Assembly: GCA_028753945.1 (NCBI GenBank)
Contig: JAPNXP010000010.1
Coordinates: 1,305,042 to 1,369,041, forward strand
Length of the DNA: 64,000 bases
Source of the DNA: Hexactinellida sp. DTS-2022
Taxonomy: Eukaryota > Porifera > Hexactinellida
Direction: 5' to 3'
Shown here piece after piece: positions 1-11,225 of the stretch (position 1 is the first letter of the stretch; every line of letters starts with the position of its first letter). The translations under genes and the position numbers were made by a program. The notes below the pieces were generated by a model. It was not told the DNA's origin and made no database searches. It saw nothing but the letters and a program-made list of their open reading frames with translations.

Positions 1-1931
1 AAATTGAATATTCTCGCACTATTTATTGTGCTTTTTGGAACATTAAACAGGCGTAAAATGTGTCCAAAAAAATGTGATAAAATATCGTGACCCCAGGTGC
101 ACATCTGTAACCCATGAGACACCTGTTCTGAAAATTTCAGTTCTTAGTTAATGAAACTCTGTTCTGTGGACGATCTACGGACTAATAATAAAAAATCCAA
201 AATTGCAGCCTGTGCCGACGCCTGTTCCTTTGGTGGCACTATATTTTGATGGTGTTTGATTGATAGTGCCTCCAAATGAACATGCTGTCGGCGCAGGCTG
301 CAATTTTGGATTTTTTTTAGCCAAGTCATCAACGCCCAAGGTGTGAAGAACCATTTGTTAATTGGTCGGAGTCACAAGGAACGGTAGATATATTTGAAGT
401 TTGTTTCTATCATAAACCATCTTGAGTTTACTGCCATTCATTCATTATGTATTGATAATAAATTATATAATTAGTTATATATTTTAGCAATTTTATCCAC
501 GGTGATTTGAGTTGAGTTAACAAATTCCTTATATTATATTATTTAATTTAATCAATTGTATAGTAATACTAGAATTAAATAGAAGCCAGCTGGAATTTAT
601 CAGTTAAATCAATATAATTATCGCAAGTTGAATCACTAGAGTAGGATTTAACAAGTTAAATCAATATAATTATTACAAGTTGAAACAATAGAATTAGATT
701 TAACACTTTACTGAAATTAAAGTGTGAGTAAACAAAGAAATTTCAACCCCCATTTATGGCAGAAATAAAACTCTTTATTAAAAGTTTTCTTCTCCCATCA
801 GACGCAGAATTTTATGGTGAATCCAAATGTGAAATAAAATTTGGGGGTTTAGTAAAATATTTTTTGAGTTATGGACCAGACAAATTTTGAAAGGTGTTAA
901 AGATGTGTCAAAAATTTGTTAATCAAAAATCGTAACACCAGGTGCAAATTAGACGGTCCCATCGCACCTACATGCCAAGTTTCAGCCCATCAACTATAAA
1001 GCTCAGGCCAGGTCACCGTCTACGGAGAAAAAAATAATAATAAAATCCAAAATTGCAGACTGTGCCGACGCATGTTCCTTTGGTGGCACTATATTTTGTT
1101 GTTTGTTTATTGATAGTGCCTCCAAAGGAACATGCTGTCGGCACAGTCTGCAATTTTGGATTTTTTTTCGCCCAGTCATCAACGCCTCAAGGTGTCAAAA
1201 CCATTTGTTAATTGGTCCGAGTCACAAGGAATGGTAGATAAATTTGAAGTTTGTTTCTACCGACTACCGTAAACCATCTTTAGTTTACTGCCATTCATTC
1301 ATTATATATTGATAATAAGTTATATTAATAGTTATTTATTTTAGCAATGTTATCCATGGTTGGTTGAGTTGAGTCAACAAATTCCTTGTATTATATTATT
1401 TAATTTAATCCATTGTATAGTAATACTAGAATTAAATAGAAGCCAGCTGGAATTTATAAGCTAAATCAATATAATTATCGCAAGTTGAATCACTAGAGTA
1501 GGATTTAACAAATTAAATCAATATAATTATTACAAGTTGAAACAATGGAATTAGATTTCACAGTTTTATTGAAATTGAAGTGTGAGTAAACAAAGAAATT
1601 TCAACCCCCATTAATGGCAGAAATTAAACCAATTTTAACAAATTTTCTTCTCCCATCAGACGCAGAATTTTAAGATGAATCTAAATATGAAATAAAATTT
1701 TGGGGTTATTAAAACATATTTTGAGTTATGGACCAGACAAATTTTGAAAGGTGTTAAAAGATGTGTCAAAAATTTCTTAATAAAAATACGTAACCCCAGG
1801 TGCAAATTAGACGGTCCCTCCGCAACTACATGCCAATTTTCAGCCCTCAATGTATACAGGTGTGGCCAGGGCACCTGCTAAGGAGAAATAATAATAATAA
1901 TAATAAAAATAAAATAAAGGCAGTGATTCCA

Positions 1932-1972
1932 ATACTGGGCCACTATACTATAGTATAGTCGGCACAGTAATA
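1932..1972. repeat. Single family B hairpin inside family A
   Basis: One copy of the palindromic B hairpin, with core ACTATACTATAGTATAGT, lies directly before a family A hairpin. It occupies the same slot that holds 16 copies in the 15.3-16.4 kb array. It shows that A and B hairpins share one insertion or expansion site in the unit. Confidence 0.8.
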
Positions 1973-3287
1973 ATAAAAATAATAATAAAATCCAAAATTG
2001 CAGCCTGTGCCGACGCATGTTACCTTGGTGGCACTATATTTTGGTGGTGGTTTATTGATAGTGCCTCCAAAGGAACATGCTGTCGGCACAGGCTGCAATT
2101 TTGGATTTTTTTTCGCCATGTCATCATCACTATGAAGGTGTTAAATTATTTCAGAAAGGTGTTTCAGAAGGCTTCGACCCTTAGAGTGGTGGAAGTTTCC
2201 ATTTTGTTCACTTCATTTTAGAGATATTTAAGTTTGAGTATAATATAATAGCTGATGACTCAGCATTTTTTATGTGAGTGTTGGGTCATCACCCAACATC
2301 AACTAACCCATTTTAAATATCGAATTAACAAAATTGTAAAAACACATTTTTTTAACGATGTCATCATCACCTCAAGGTGTCAAGACCCACTTGTGTAGGT
2401 GGCACGTGCCATGAGGACCAATTGATAAATTGAAAGTTTGTTTCTATCTTCTATGATCTCTGAGATTTATGATATTTAATTAATTAGTATATATAATTAT
2501 TAATATTATTTATAATTTAACACCAATTTCAATGCCAACTTATATTTATTAAGTTTAATTATTTTGTCATAAATAATTAATTAATTAATTTGGCTATCAA
2601 ATTTCAATTTTCCACACTCGATAACCCCTAATAAACAAATTGGAAGCATCTATATAAGTCATATACTGACTGAATTAATTATAATTAATTACGTCAGTAT
2701 ATTAGCAGTGCAATAATATTCTCGCTGAAGTAAATATAATCACATAATCTGTCGTTGTTATGGAATGTAAAATCTCGGTTTTCAATTGGAAAATAGAAGC
2801 CTACTCGATCTCACAAGTTGAATCAATATAATAATAACGAGTTGAAACAATATAATTATATTTAACACTTTCAATTGAACTGAAGTGTTAGTAAACAAAG
2901 GAAACTTGCAACTCAATTGTGGCGCAAACTAAGTACAATTTGAAAATTCGTGCACTGTGAAAAGGTGTAGAATTTAATTCTCTATCGAATGCATATAAAT
3001 TTAATTTTCGGGTACTATTTATTGTTCCTGTTTCAATATTAAACAGGTGCAAAAATGTGTCCAAAAAAATGTAATAACAAATCGTGACCCCAGGTGCACA
3101 TCTGTAACCCATGAGACACATATCCTGAAAATTTGAGCTCTTAGTTAGTAAAACTCTGTTCAGTGGAGAGGCTACGGACCAATAAAAAAATCGAAAATTC
3201 CAGCCTGTGCCGACGCATGTTCCTTTGGTGGCACTATATTTTGGTGGTGTTTTATTGATAGTGCCTCCAAAGGAACATGCTGTCGGC

Positions 3288-3441
3288 CAGGGGCGGTCGC
3301 AGGATCTGGCCAGCCCGGGGCAAAAGAGCAGCTTTTAGTATAAATCCGGGGCATCCTCCATGTAATTATACTACCAATTGGGCTGGAATCCGGGGCAAAA
3401 TATTTTAACCCGGGGCATTTGCCCCGGATGCCCCGCCACTG
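3288..3441. mobile_element. hAT-type miniature element (154 bp)
   Basis: Ends are CAGGGGCGG on the left and the complement of CAGTGGCGG on the right. It is flanked by an exact 8-base duplication CTGTCGGC at 3280-3287 and 3442-3449. It sits in the right arm of a family A hairpin and is much richer in GC than its surroundings. The end sequence and 8-base duplication are those of the hAT superfamily. It has no coding capacity. Confidence 0.85.
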
Positions 3442-5226
3442 CTGTCGGCACAGGCTGCAATTTTGGATTTTTTTCGCCATGTCATCATCACTATGAAGGT
3501 GCTAAATTATTTCAGAAAGGTGATTAGGAAGGCAACGACCCTTAGAGTGGTGGAAGTTTCGTTTTAGCTCACTTTATTTTAGAAATATTCAAGTTTCAGT
3601 AGAATATAATATGTGGTGACTCAGCATTTTTTATGTGCGTGTTGGGTGATCTCCCAAAACCAACCGATCCATTTGAATTCTATAATTCACAAAATTGTGA
3701 AAACACATTTTTTTTACGATGTCATGAACACCTCAAGGTGTCAAGACCCATTTGTAGAGGTGCTACGTGGCATAAGGATCAATTGATAAATTGGAAGTAT
3801 GTCTCTATCTTGTATAATCTCTGAGATTAATGAAATTTACCAAATTAGTATAAATAATTATAAATATAATTAATAATTTAACACCATTATTATATTTCAA
3901 CAAAATTAATTAATTTCAATTATTTGCACTAATTATTAATTTAAATTCAATTTCACTATCATATTTGAATTCAGCGCACTCGAAACCCCTAATAATCTAA
4001 TTGGAACCGTCTATATAAGTTAAACACAGAATAAATTAATTAGAACTAAATATGTCATGTATCCATTGTGCAAGAATATTCTAAGAAGAAATAAATATAA
4101 TCACATAATCTGTCGTTGTTATTGAATGTAAATCTTAGTTTTCATTTGGAAAATAGAAGCCTACTCGATCTCACAAGTTGAATCAATATAATTATCACAA
4201 GTTGAAACAATAGAATTAGATTCAACACTTTCAATTGAACTGAAGTGTTAGTATACAAAGGGAATTATCAAGTCAATTGTGGCACAAACGAAGCCCAATT
4301 TGAAAATTCGTGCACTGTGAAAAGGTGTAGAATTAAATTCTCTATCGAATGCATATAAATTGAATATTCGGGTACTATTTATTGTTCCTGTTTAAATATT
4401 AAACAGGTTCAAAAATGTGTCCAAATAAATGTAATAAAAAATCGTGACCCCAGGTGCACATCTGTAACCCATGAAACACATATCCCTAAAATTTGGGCTC
4501 TTAGTTAATATAACTCTGTTCTGTGGAGAGGATACGGAAGGATAATAATAAAAAATCCAAAATTGCAGCTGTGCCGACGCATGTTCCTTTGGTGGCACTA
4601 TATTTTGGTGGTGGCTTATTGATAGTGCCTCCAATGGAACATGCTGTCGGCACAGCTGCAATTTTGGATTTTTTTTTTTCGCTATTTGTTAATCAATAAT
4701 CGTAACCCCAGGTGCACATCTGTAACCCATGAGACACCCATCCTAAAAATTTGGGCTCTTAATTAATAAAACTCTGTTTTGTGGAGTGGCTACGGATAAA
4801 AAAAAATCCAAAATTGCAGCTGTGCCGACGCATGTTCCTTTGGTGGCACTATATTTTTGTGTTGTTTATTGATAGTGCCTCCAAAGGAACATGCTGTCGG
4901 CGCAGGCTGCAATTTTGGATTTTTTTTCGCCAAGTCATCAACGTCCAAGGTGTGAAGAAGCATTTGTTATTTGGTCCGAGTCACAAGGAACGGTAGATAA
5001 ATTTGAAGTTTGTTTCTATCATAAACCATCTAGAGTTTAATGCCATTCATTCATTATGTATTGATAATAAATTATATTATTAGTTATTTATTTTAGCAAT
5101 GTTATCCACGGTTGGTTGAGTTGAGTCAACAAATTCATTATATTATATTATTATATTTAATCCATTGTATAGTAATACTACAATTAAATAGAAGCCAGCT
5201 GGAATTTATTAGTTAAATCGGGTCGC

Positions 5227-5574
5227 TGGAATTTGTCCTAAAAAACTACTAGAATTTGTCCTAAATATCTAAGTAATGGAATTTGTCCTAAAGAAAACCC
5301 AACATTGGAATTTGTCCTAATTCTCTAAGTACTGGAATTTGTCCTAAATCTCTAAGTACTGGAATCTGTCCTAAATCTCTAAATACCGGAATTTGTCATA
5401 AATCTCTAAGTACTGGAATTTGTCCTAAATCTCTAAATACCGGAATTTGTCCTAAATCTCTAAATACCGGAATTTGTCCTAAATCTCTAAATACCGGAAT
5501 TTGTCCTAAATCTCTAAATACCGGAATTTGTCCTAAAGGAATTCCCAACTTTGGAATTTGACCTAAAATAAATT
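5227..5574 (+). repeat. 27-bp subterminal repeat array, left end of MULE
   Basis: About 13 copies of GGAATTTGTCCTAAA followed by a TCTCTAAATACC-like spacer. The period is exactly 27 in the middle of the array (for example starts at 5440, 5467 and 5494). Divergent copies lie at both edges. The array is inverted relative to that at 7930-8399, so together they form a long composite terminal inverted repeat and are candidate transposase binding sites. Confidence 0.9.
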
Positions 5575-5795
5575 GTTATATATTGTGGAATTTTTCTCAA
5601 AAGAGATTAGAATTTGTCTTATATGTATTTGTAAAACATAATACATACCAATAAGTATAAATATAATCCGAAACTCGGAGAGAGGTTGATGTTTAATGTA
5701 AATTACCTGGAAAATAATAAAATAATGCGAAATATCAAAAAGATTATTAAATTAAAGTAAGATTTTAATGAAGAAAATAGGTTAGAAATACTTAG

Positions 5796-7399
5796 CTATT
5801 GAAAAATCTTCAATACTCCTTTTATGCTGCTCCTACAAATAGGACAATTAGCCTTCATCCCCATCAAGCGATCAGCACAAGTTTTGCAAAAGCCTCCGTG
5901 AACACAATTATCATGTAGGAGAGCGAAGTTATCACGCCTTGGGAATAAACAGACATGACAATGTTCGGAGTTTTCGGCACTTTCATTTGAATCTGATAAA
6001 CTGTCAGAAATATCTTGAACTTGTGATTGGTTTCCAAGAATGTAGTCATCACGACCGATAGTTAGAGAGATAGCATTAAGGTATTCGACTGCGCTTAGGA
6101 AACCATTCAAATATTTGTTTTTACACTCATTCCTTTGATCTGCTTTTGTTCGGGTCACCGAATTAGATTTTCTAGTAGTTTCAAGTCCTTGTAACAACCG
6201 TTGCAGCTCCAAATCAATATCTGAAATTATGTTGCCCAAATATCCCATGAAATTCCAAATGCTTGGGTGTGATATTTTTATGTATGAATTTAATGTTTTA
6301 TGGTAGGACTCTGCCCCATTATTTGTCGCATTTTCATAATAGAAAACAGATAAGTTACCATGTTCATTTATCCATCTTTTGGTAAAATATATCCTAAACC
6401 TTTTAACCATTTCCTTTTCTGAATTTAATAATCCTAAAGAAGGTATCTCCAAAGACATGAAAACAGGGAGTATTTCTTCTTCAGGAAGCAAAGGTAATCC
6501 CATGAGCTTGCGAATCCATATCCGAAAATTCTGATTTTTCTGGTATAACTTTGACAAACCAATTTTTTTACGTTATCATAAATGGCTTTGGTATAGTGGA
6601 ACCAACAACCAACTATCGTAATGGAGGGAAAAACCTGTGTAAATGAGTTCCTCGGAGCTATTTCGAAATCAGCAATGGCAAAAGTTGGATTAAAAGAAGG
6701 CAATAATTGCCGAACTGTTAATACAACAGCGTTGTATAACTTTTCGCTTTTGTTTGTCATTAAAATATGGAGTGCAGGCAAGGCATGATGGTTGATGCTA
6801 ACAAAAATGGTAAAAAGTTGATAAAACAATCTGGGGACAGCTTTAAATGTTGCATCAAATTGAATATTTGTTGATTCCTTCAGAAAGCGAACCATTCGAA
6901 CCGATCCAAAAATAATTGCTGTCTGATCCATGTGAAATACGGTTTGTAGATGAATGGTGGAATATTGTGTTTCTTGCAAGAGTGCATCAAATTCTTGAAC
7001 AGAAGACGGTAACTTTGGTTGTCGAATTTTCCTCCTCTTGAACATGCTGCTTTCTAGGCTCTTAAACGTTACTGATGATGCTCCATCAACATCCCGGCAA
7101 GATTCATTAAATATTTCTCGGAGACTACCAGTAGATACTTCAGCTTTGCGTTTGATTGCATTACTGATCATTATTTTGTTACAATTATGAGAATCAGAAT
7201 CATGATTATGGACACGAGTTAATTCCAATAAGTTAGTGATTTTATCGATTCTGCCAATAGATAGGCAGGAATGCGTTCTAAATAAGGCACATTTAAGATA
7301 AATAGAACTTTCACATTCTCTAGATTTTACATAACGAAAACCTTGGCATTCATAATTATTTGAATTTATCTTTTTACCCTCTACTAAAGAATATTCCAT
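5796..7399 (-). pseudogene. MULE transposase, FLYWCH-DDE-RING, with one frame break
   Basis: Transposase of the MULE above. The first segment starts at ATG 7399. A FLYWCH-like zinc finger (about residues 1-66: C37, C45, H64, H66) is followed by the MULE catalytic core with FDATFK (D182), ADFE (D244) and GCWFH (264-268). The frame breaks after residue 279 at an A7 run (plus-strand T7 at 6573-6579) and continues one base back. The second segment (to 5796) holds TNNGAESYHKTLN, giving the catalytic E. It ends in a C3HC4 RING finger at its residues 200-241, with spacing C-x2-C-x14-C-x-H-x3-C-x2-C-x10-C-x2-C. The second segment has no ATG at its beginning (its first codon is TTG), so it is a continuation. 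The break could be a single-base indel or a -1 frameshift. All catalytic residues remain and there is no other stop, so this may be a young or functional gene. Confidence 0.85.
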
Positions 7400-7728
7400 G
7401 TCGAATTGAAAGAAATAGGAATAAAATTGTAACCTACGATTCTATATGTTTATATAGTATTGTTTATATTTGAAGGAATCAATATAAAACAATTGTAATT
7501 GATAACTAACTTTTGGAACTGAAATGAGAACAAAGAACCATTCATATATTTGGTGTTAATAAATACAAAACAAACACTTATGAGTCATCAATAAAACCGC
7601 TAATTGATGGTTAAGGTTTCAAAGCAAAAAAATTTAACTAGATTCTACCTTACGAATTGCAGTATAGGCGAAACCTGTTTTATTCTAATCAATTCTTAGT
7701 ATGGAAATAAAGTAAGGAAAATCCGATA

Positions 7729-7813
7729 CAGTGCAACCTCGATTATCCGGACTTCTTGGGACCACTCAAATGAGCCCGGATAATTTACAGTCCTGATAAT
7801 CGAGGTTACACTG
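7729..7813. mobile_element. pogo-type miniature element (85 bp)
   Basis: Inverted ends CAGTGCAACCTCGATTATCC and its near complement, flanked by TA on both sides (7727-7728 and 7814-7815). The CAGTg..ACCTCG ends and TA duplication are typical of pogo/Tigger non-autonomous elements. It lies upstream of the MULE transposase start. Confidence 0.8.
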
Positions 7814-7929
7814 TAGTTAGAATAAACCGATTGAAAATAAAACAAAGTTGGAATTTCTTGCACATTTAAAATAAATAGTTAGTTAGGAAAACAGGTATCG
7901 AGTATCGACTGTATCAGTAAATAGAAACT

Positions 7930-8399
7930 TAGGACAAATTCCAATGTTTGGTTTTCTCTAGGACAATTCCGGTACTTAGAGATTTAGGACAAATTCCGGT
8001 ACTTAGAGATTTAGGACGAATTCCGGTAGTTAGAGATTTAGGACAAATTCCGGTAGTTAGAGATTTAGGACAAATTCCGGTAGTTAGAGATTTAGGACAA
8101 ATTCGGTAGTTAGAGATTTAGGACAAATTCCGGTAGTTAGATATTTAGGACAAATTCCGGTATTTAGAGATTTAGGACAAATTCCGGTATTTAGAGATTT
8201 AGGACAAATTCCGGTAGTTAGATATTTAGGACAAATTCCGGTATTTAGAGATTTAGGACAAATTCCGGTATTTAGAGATTTAGGACAAATTCCAGTACTT
8301 AGAGATTTAGGACAAATTCCAATGTTGTGTTTTCTTTAGGACAAATTCCGGATTCGTTTTAGAACAAATTCCGAAGTTAGAAATTAGGACAAATTCCGG
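7930..8399 (-). repeat. 27-bp subterminal repeat array, right end of MULE
   Basis: About 17 copies of TTAGGACAAATTCCGG with a TAGTTAGAGAT-like spacer, period 27. It is the inverted counterpart of the left array. Spacer text differs between the two ends (TAGTTAGAGA here, CTCTAAATAC complement there). This indicates each array was homogenised within its own end. Confidence 0.9.
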
Positions 8400-9056
8400 T
8401 TTCCCGTTAAATCATAGCCTACTCTATATATGGCCTGACAGTAGATGTACCAGGGATGCACAAGAAGATGGGAAATTTTAATTTTTTAATGTTTTCTATA
8501 TTGAACTACTAAGTTCTTTATACGTCTCTAGGTCGTAAACATACCTCAGCCCTGCTAGCCCGTGATTAGTATTAGCTGTAATGAGAACGGTGATTGGATT
8601 TTCATAATTTAATAGTAATAATAAACACAAACAGTACAATTTCTATATTAATATACAGTAAATAATACACAATTATTTGCTTTCTTTCCTCTCTCCTCTT
8701 TCTCTCTCTGGCTCTAGCAGTGACACACGACACACTTAACTACATAATAGAAATAAGAATAACAGAGTAATACAAATCATGGTAAATACAAATAAGTAGA
8801 CACATAATTAAGAGAATTTCTTAAATTTACGCTTTCTATACTTTTTGAAAGAACCAGCGAGTTATAATTCTTAACTTTGTTAATGTTTGCAAGAAAGAAA
8901 TTCGCTGCAGTTAAAGACGAGCTTCGATAAGATGTTCCAACTAAACACACCACAGCTAATACAAGTAGACTTCCAAATACTTGGATCACGATTATCGCTA
9001 TCTTCCAAATATATCAACGTGAGTTCAACTAGTATTTTTCTAGAAGGTCCACTTAC

Positions 9057-9210
9057 CAGGGGCGTGCTGGGGTTGGGGGGCCCATGCGGGATTCCATTCA
9101 GAAAGGATTCGCTGTGGGGCATGCGGTCCCACAAGTGGGACCCTAACGCGGCCTCCAAAGGGGGGCCCGAGCGGGAATCCCGCATCGATTGTATGGCCAG
9201 CACGCCCCTG
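9057..9210. mobile_element. hAT-type miniature element (154 bp) inside P element
   Basis: Inverted ends CAGGGGCGTGCTGG and CCAGCACGCCCCTG, with exact 8-base duplication CCACTTAC at 9049-9056 and 9211-9218. It is strongly GC-rich. It carries no gene and postdates the P element. Confidence 0.9.
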
Positions 9211-9296
9211 CCACTTACAAGCTTCGCCATCAGCTCTTTATTGTTTTCGATGGCACTAAAGGTTTTCCATATAACTAATATGGAATTTAAAACTGA

Positions 9297-9599
9297 CTAC
9301 TCAGATGGATATTTAAGTCCGCCACGGTCCGTTAGCTGCAGAAGTTTATACTGAGAGTCCAGGTCTAAATCAAGGAGAAATTCTTTATCAACTGTTAGCA
9401 TATGTAGGCAGACATGACACGGTTTTGTTTGTTTCAGGTACTGATGGACAGTATAGCCTGCAATAAAGGCTAATGATTGAAGCAACTGTGAACCACAATC
9501 AATTGTTGATAAATCATTAATCGCATCAAGATATGGCTCCAAATTGAATTCACCATCAGTAGTGGAATACGCTATACGGAGAAGAAAATGACTTAACAA
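9297..9599 (-). pseudogene. P-element transposase, C-terminal region
   Basis: About 100 residues ending at a natural-looking stop. They contain FIAGYTVHQYLK, a CHVC pair, and near the end LTDRGGLKYPSE. This IAGYxV ... CxxC ... GGLxYPSE series is the conserved C-terminal signature of THAP9/P-element transposases. The piece is in a different frame from the central piece, so coding continuity is lost, unless an intron separates them. Confidence 0.75.
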
Positions 9600-9984
9600 A
9601 TGACTGAATAGATTGAAAGGAAGTGTCTTGTTGGTCAGTAAATATGTTTAATATGCTAGAAAGTTTAAGTCGACGCTCGGTTCAAGGATTTGAAGATAGG
9701 AGATGTGATAATTAGAACCCGACATCATACGGTATAGACCGAAATGGTGTTCCAAGGGATCCGTCTGTAGAAGGGAGGACAACACATGTAAAGCCATAAG
9801 ATTGAGTCAAATGTTTGGTAATTTGTGGTAAGGTAATACAAGCATGTCTAAAACTGGTGTATGTTTGTTTACTCAGTTTGCCAATTTTTTCTGGTAAAGT
9901 TTGCCAAGCATATAACCAAAACTACATGAGTCAAAAATAGAAATCGCTCGTAATTAAAAGTCAAAGGTCTAAAGAAATTATCGT

Positions 9985-10422
9985 TCAAACGTATTCCTTC
10001 AAATGGTGTGTTAACGTTGAATAATTTCCAAACAGTAAGAAGGGTATCAACAAACTCCGGAGTATTATTTCTATATTCTGGATAGTTAGCGCAGATATTG
10101 TTAATTCGTTAACGACTTTCAAAACCAGTTTTACATTTTGACGCTCTATGCTAGACGGAAAACATGACTCCATCGTCAAATGAGGAGCTAACTTGGATAA
10201 ACTTGTTCTTTCTGAATTATATAATTGACATACATCTTCAAAGGATGCACAACCAAACTTAAGGGGATAATCACAATAAGAACTAGAGTTGTATTTTAAA
10301 GCAAGTTCCTGCAAAACAGATTCAATTTCTCGGATGTCACTAATTGCAGCAATAGAAACGGATATACTCTGTCCATTAAAATAGGCTGGGGTGGATAAAT
10401 AAGCATTGATTTCAAGGTACAA
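9985..10422 (-). pseudogene. P-element transposase, central region
   Basis: A 145-residue open stretch containing PSSIERQNVKLVLKVVNE. This resembles the MxVxLAxQ...SxxVAxAL segment of P-type transposases that precedes the insertion domain. Position and strand lie between the THAP and C-terminal pieces. Stops and frame changes separate it from both. Confidence 0.55.
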
Positions 10423-10639
10423 ATCTATTGAGATATTTTTTCAGCCATTTTAGCGAGAACAAACGTTATGTTGCTTTCATTACGGATCCACACCAACCAA
10501 CTATAAGGTAAAGAAATCAAGGTTAACTTATCTTTCAAGTCCTGTGGAGAGTTACCACAAACTTCTCTTTCTCTTGACTCTCGATCTCAAGCTGAGTTGT
10601 AGTGTTTGGTTCATCAATTCTACCTCTTTTGCATCGTAT

Positions 10640-10962
10640 GAGAAGCGATTCCGTTTGTAAGGTTTGGATGAGTAATATGCTGGGCAGCGAGTTAGTAAAC
10701 TTGGTTTAGCTTTGGCTTCGCCCGCGGTACATCAGTAAAAGTACTATCTCCTTTTGGGACTTGGAAAGTGTAGTCTGTCTTCTTTCTGAAAATGGTTGAT
10801 ACATACATAGACCACCTTCAGGTCACCGATATCCTCGCGACGAAGAGCGCATGTCCAGGCATGATTCAGGGTTGGTGGATTTTGAGGCATCTTGAACACA
10901 GGAACATGGTCATCTGGGTTGTAGTTGCTCTTGCATCCGGGGACAGAACACGAGTTAGGCAT
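10640..10962 (-). pseudogene. THAP zinc-finger region of P-type transposase (frameshifted)
   Basis: Starts at ATG 10962. C5, C10, W36, C54 and H57 form the C2CH THAP finger with the YVCINHF motif. About residue 62 (near 10778) the frame must shift by one base, after which FQVPKGDSTFTDVPRAKPKL continues the family pattern of VP..DGT.T.VPR.RPKL. A stop follows soon afterwards. THAP domains bind the subterminal DNA of P elements. One indel plus later stops mark it as decayed, although sequencing error could explain single breaks. Confidence 0.85.
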
Positions 10963-11225
10963 GAATAGAAGCTAATATGAATAAAATACCAAAGCGAAAT
11001 TAAATTAAAAGGATGAGATTTTACGTCAATAGAAGAGTTTGGAATAAAATCTGATCAATAATTGTATATATTTCAAGAATATTTCTAATTAATGTGGTTG
11101 ATTATTATTACTATTTTGAAATTAAAGATTGTGGTTGGGTAAATATTACCATCTTCTCCTTCATCCTTGGTCCACATTTTCTATGTTACTGTCAGGCCAT
11201 ATATAGAGTAGGCTATGGTTAAATC

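Larger units (their letters stand above)
1..5211 (+). repeat. Family A tandem array, block 1
   Basis: Head-to-tail units of roughly 0.85 to 1.25 kb. Each unit carries an AT-rich tract with repeated AGTTGAAACAATAGAATTAG-like phrases, a block ending near CCCCAGGTGCA, and then a long hairpin. Hairpins lie at about 190-318, 1042-1168, 1987-2112, 3184-3474 (interrupted), 4550-4679 and 4798-4927. Each has arms near 50 bases starting TCCAAAATTGCAG and a loop of about 20 to 30 bases. Two unit types alternate, differing in the text before the hairpin. No credible reading frame is present. The array is cut at 5211 by a transposon and resumes at 11226. The original autonomous source is not identified. 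Confidence 0.85.
5220..8405 (-). mobile_element. MULE (Mutator-like) transposon with RING-tailed transposase
   Basis: A 3.2-kb element inserted in family A. The octamer GTTAAATC flanks it at 5212-5219 and 8406-8413. Its terminal inverted repeats begin GGG and continue into inverted arrays of a 27-base repeat with core GGAATTTGTCC. The single transposase frame lies on the minus strand at 5796-7399. MULEs usually make 8 to 11 base duplications, so 8 is acceptable. A small pogo-type element sits at 7729-7813 in its 5' leader. The right duplication copy is shared with the adjacent P element. Confidence 0.85.
8414..11217 (-). mobile_element. P-element-like transposon with THAP transposase
   Basis: Terminal inverted repeats of about 31 bases begin ATAGCCTACTCTATATATGG and match in inverse orientation at 11187-11217. 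The octamer GTTAAATC flanks both sides (8406-8413 and 11218-11225), agreeing with the 8-base duplication of P elements. Broken transposase coding pieces lie on the minus strand at 9297-10962. The element is inserted exactly next to the MULE and shares its right target duplication. Confidence 0.85.

Noticed and set aside
3172..3480. 102-codon minus-strand frame over a family A hairpin
   Set aside because: Arises from inverted arms plus a GC-rich insertion; similar frames appear over every hairpin copy.
8887..9354. 155-codon plus-strand frame
   Set aside because: Antisense to P-element sequence and runs through a GC-rich hAT-type miniature.
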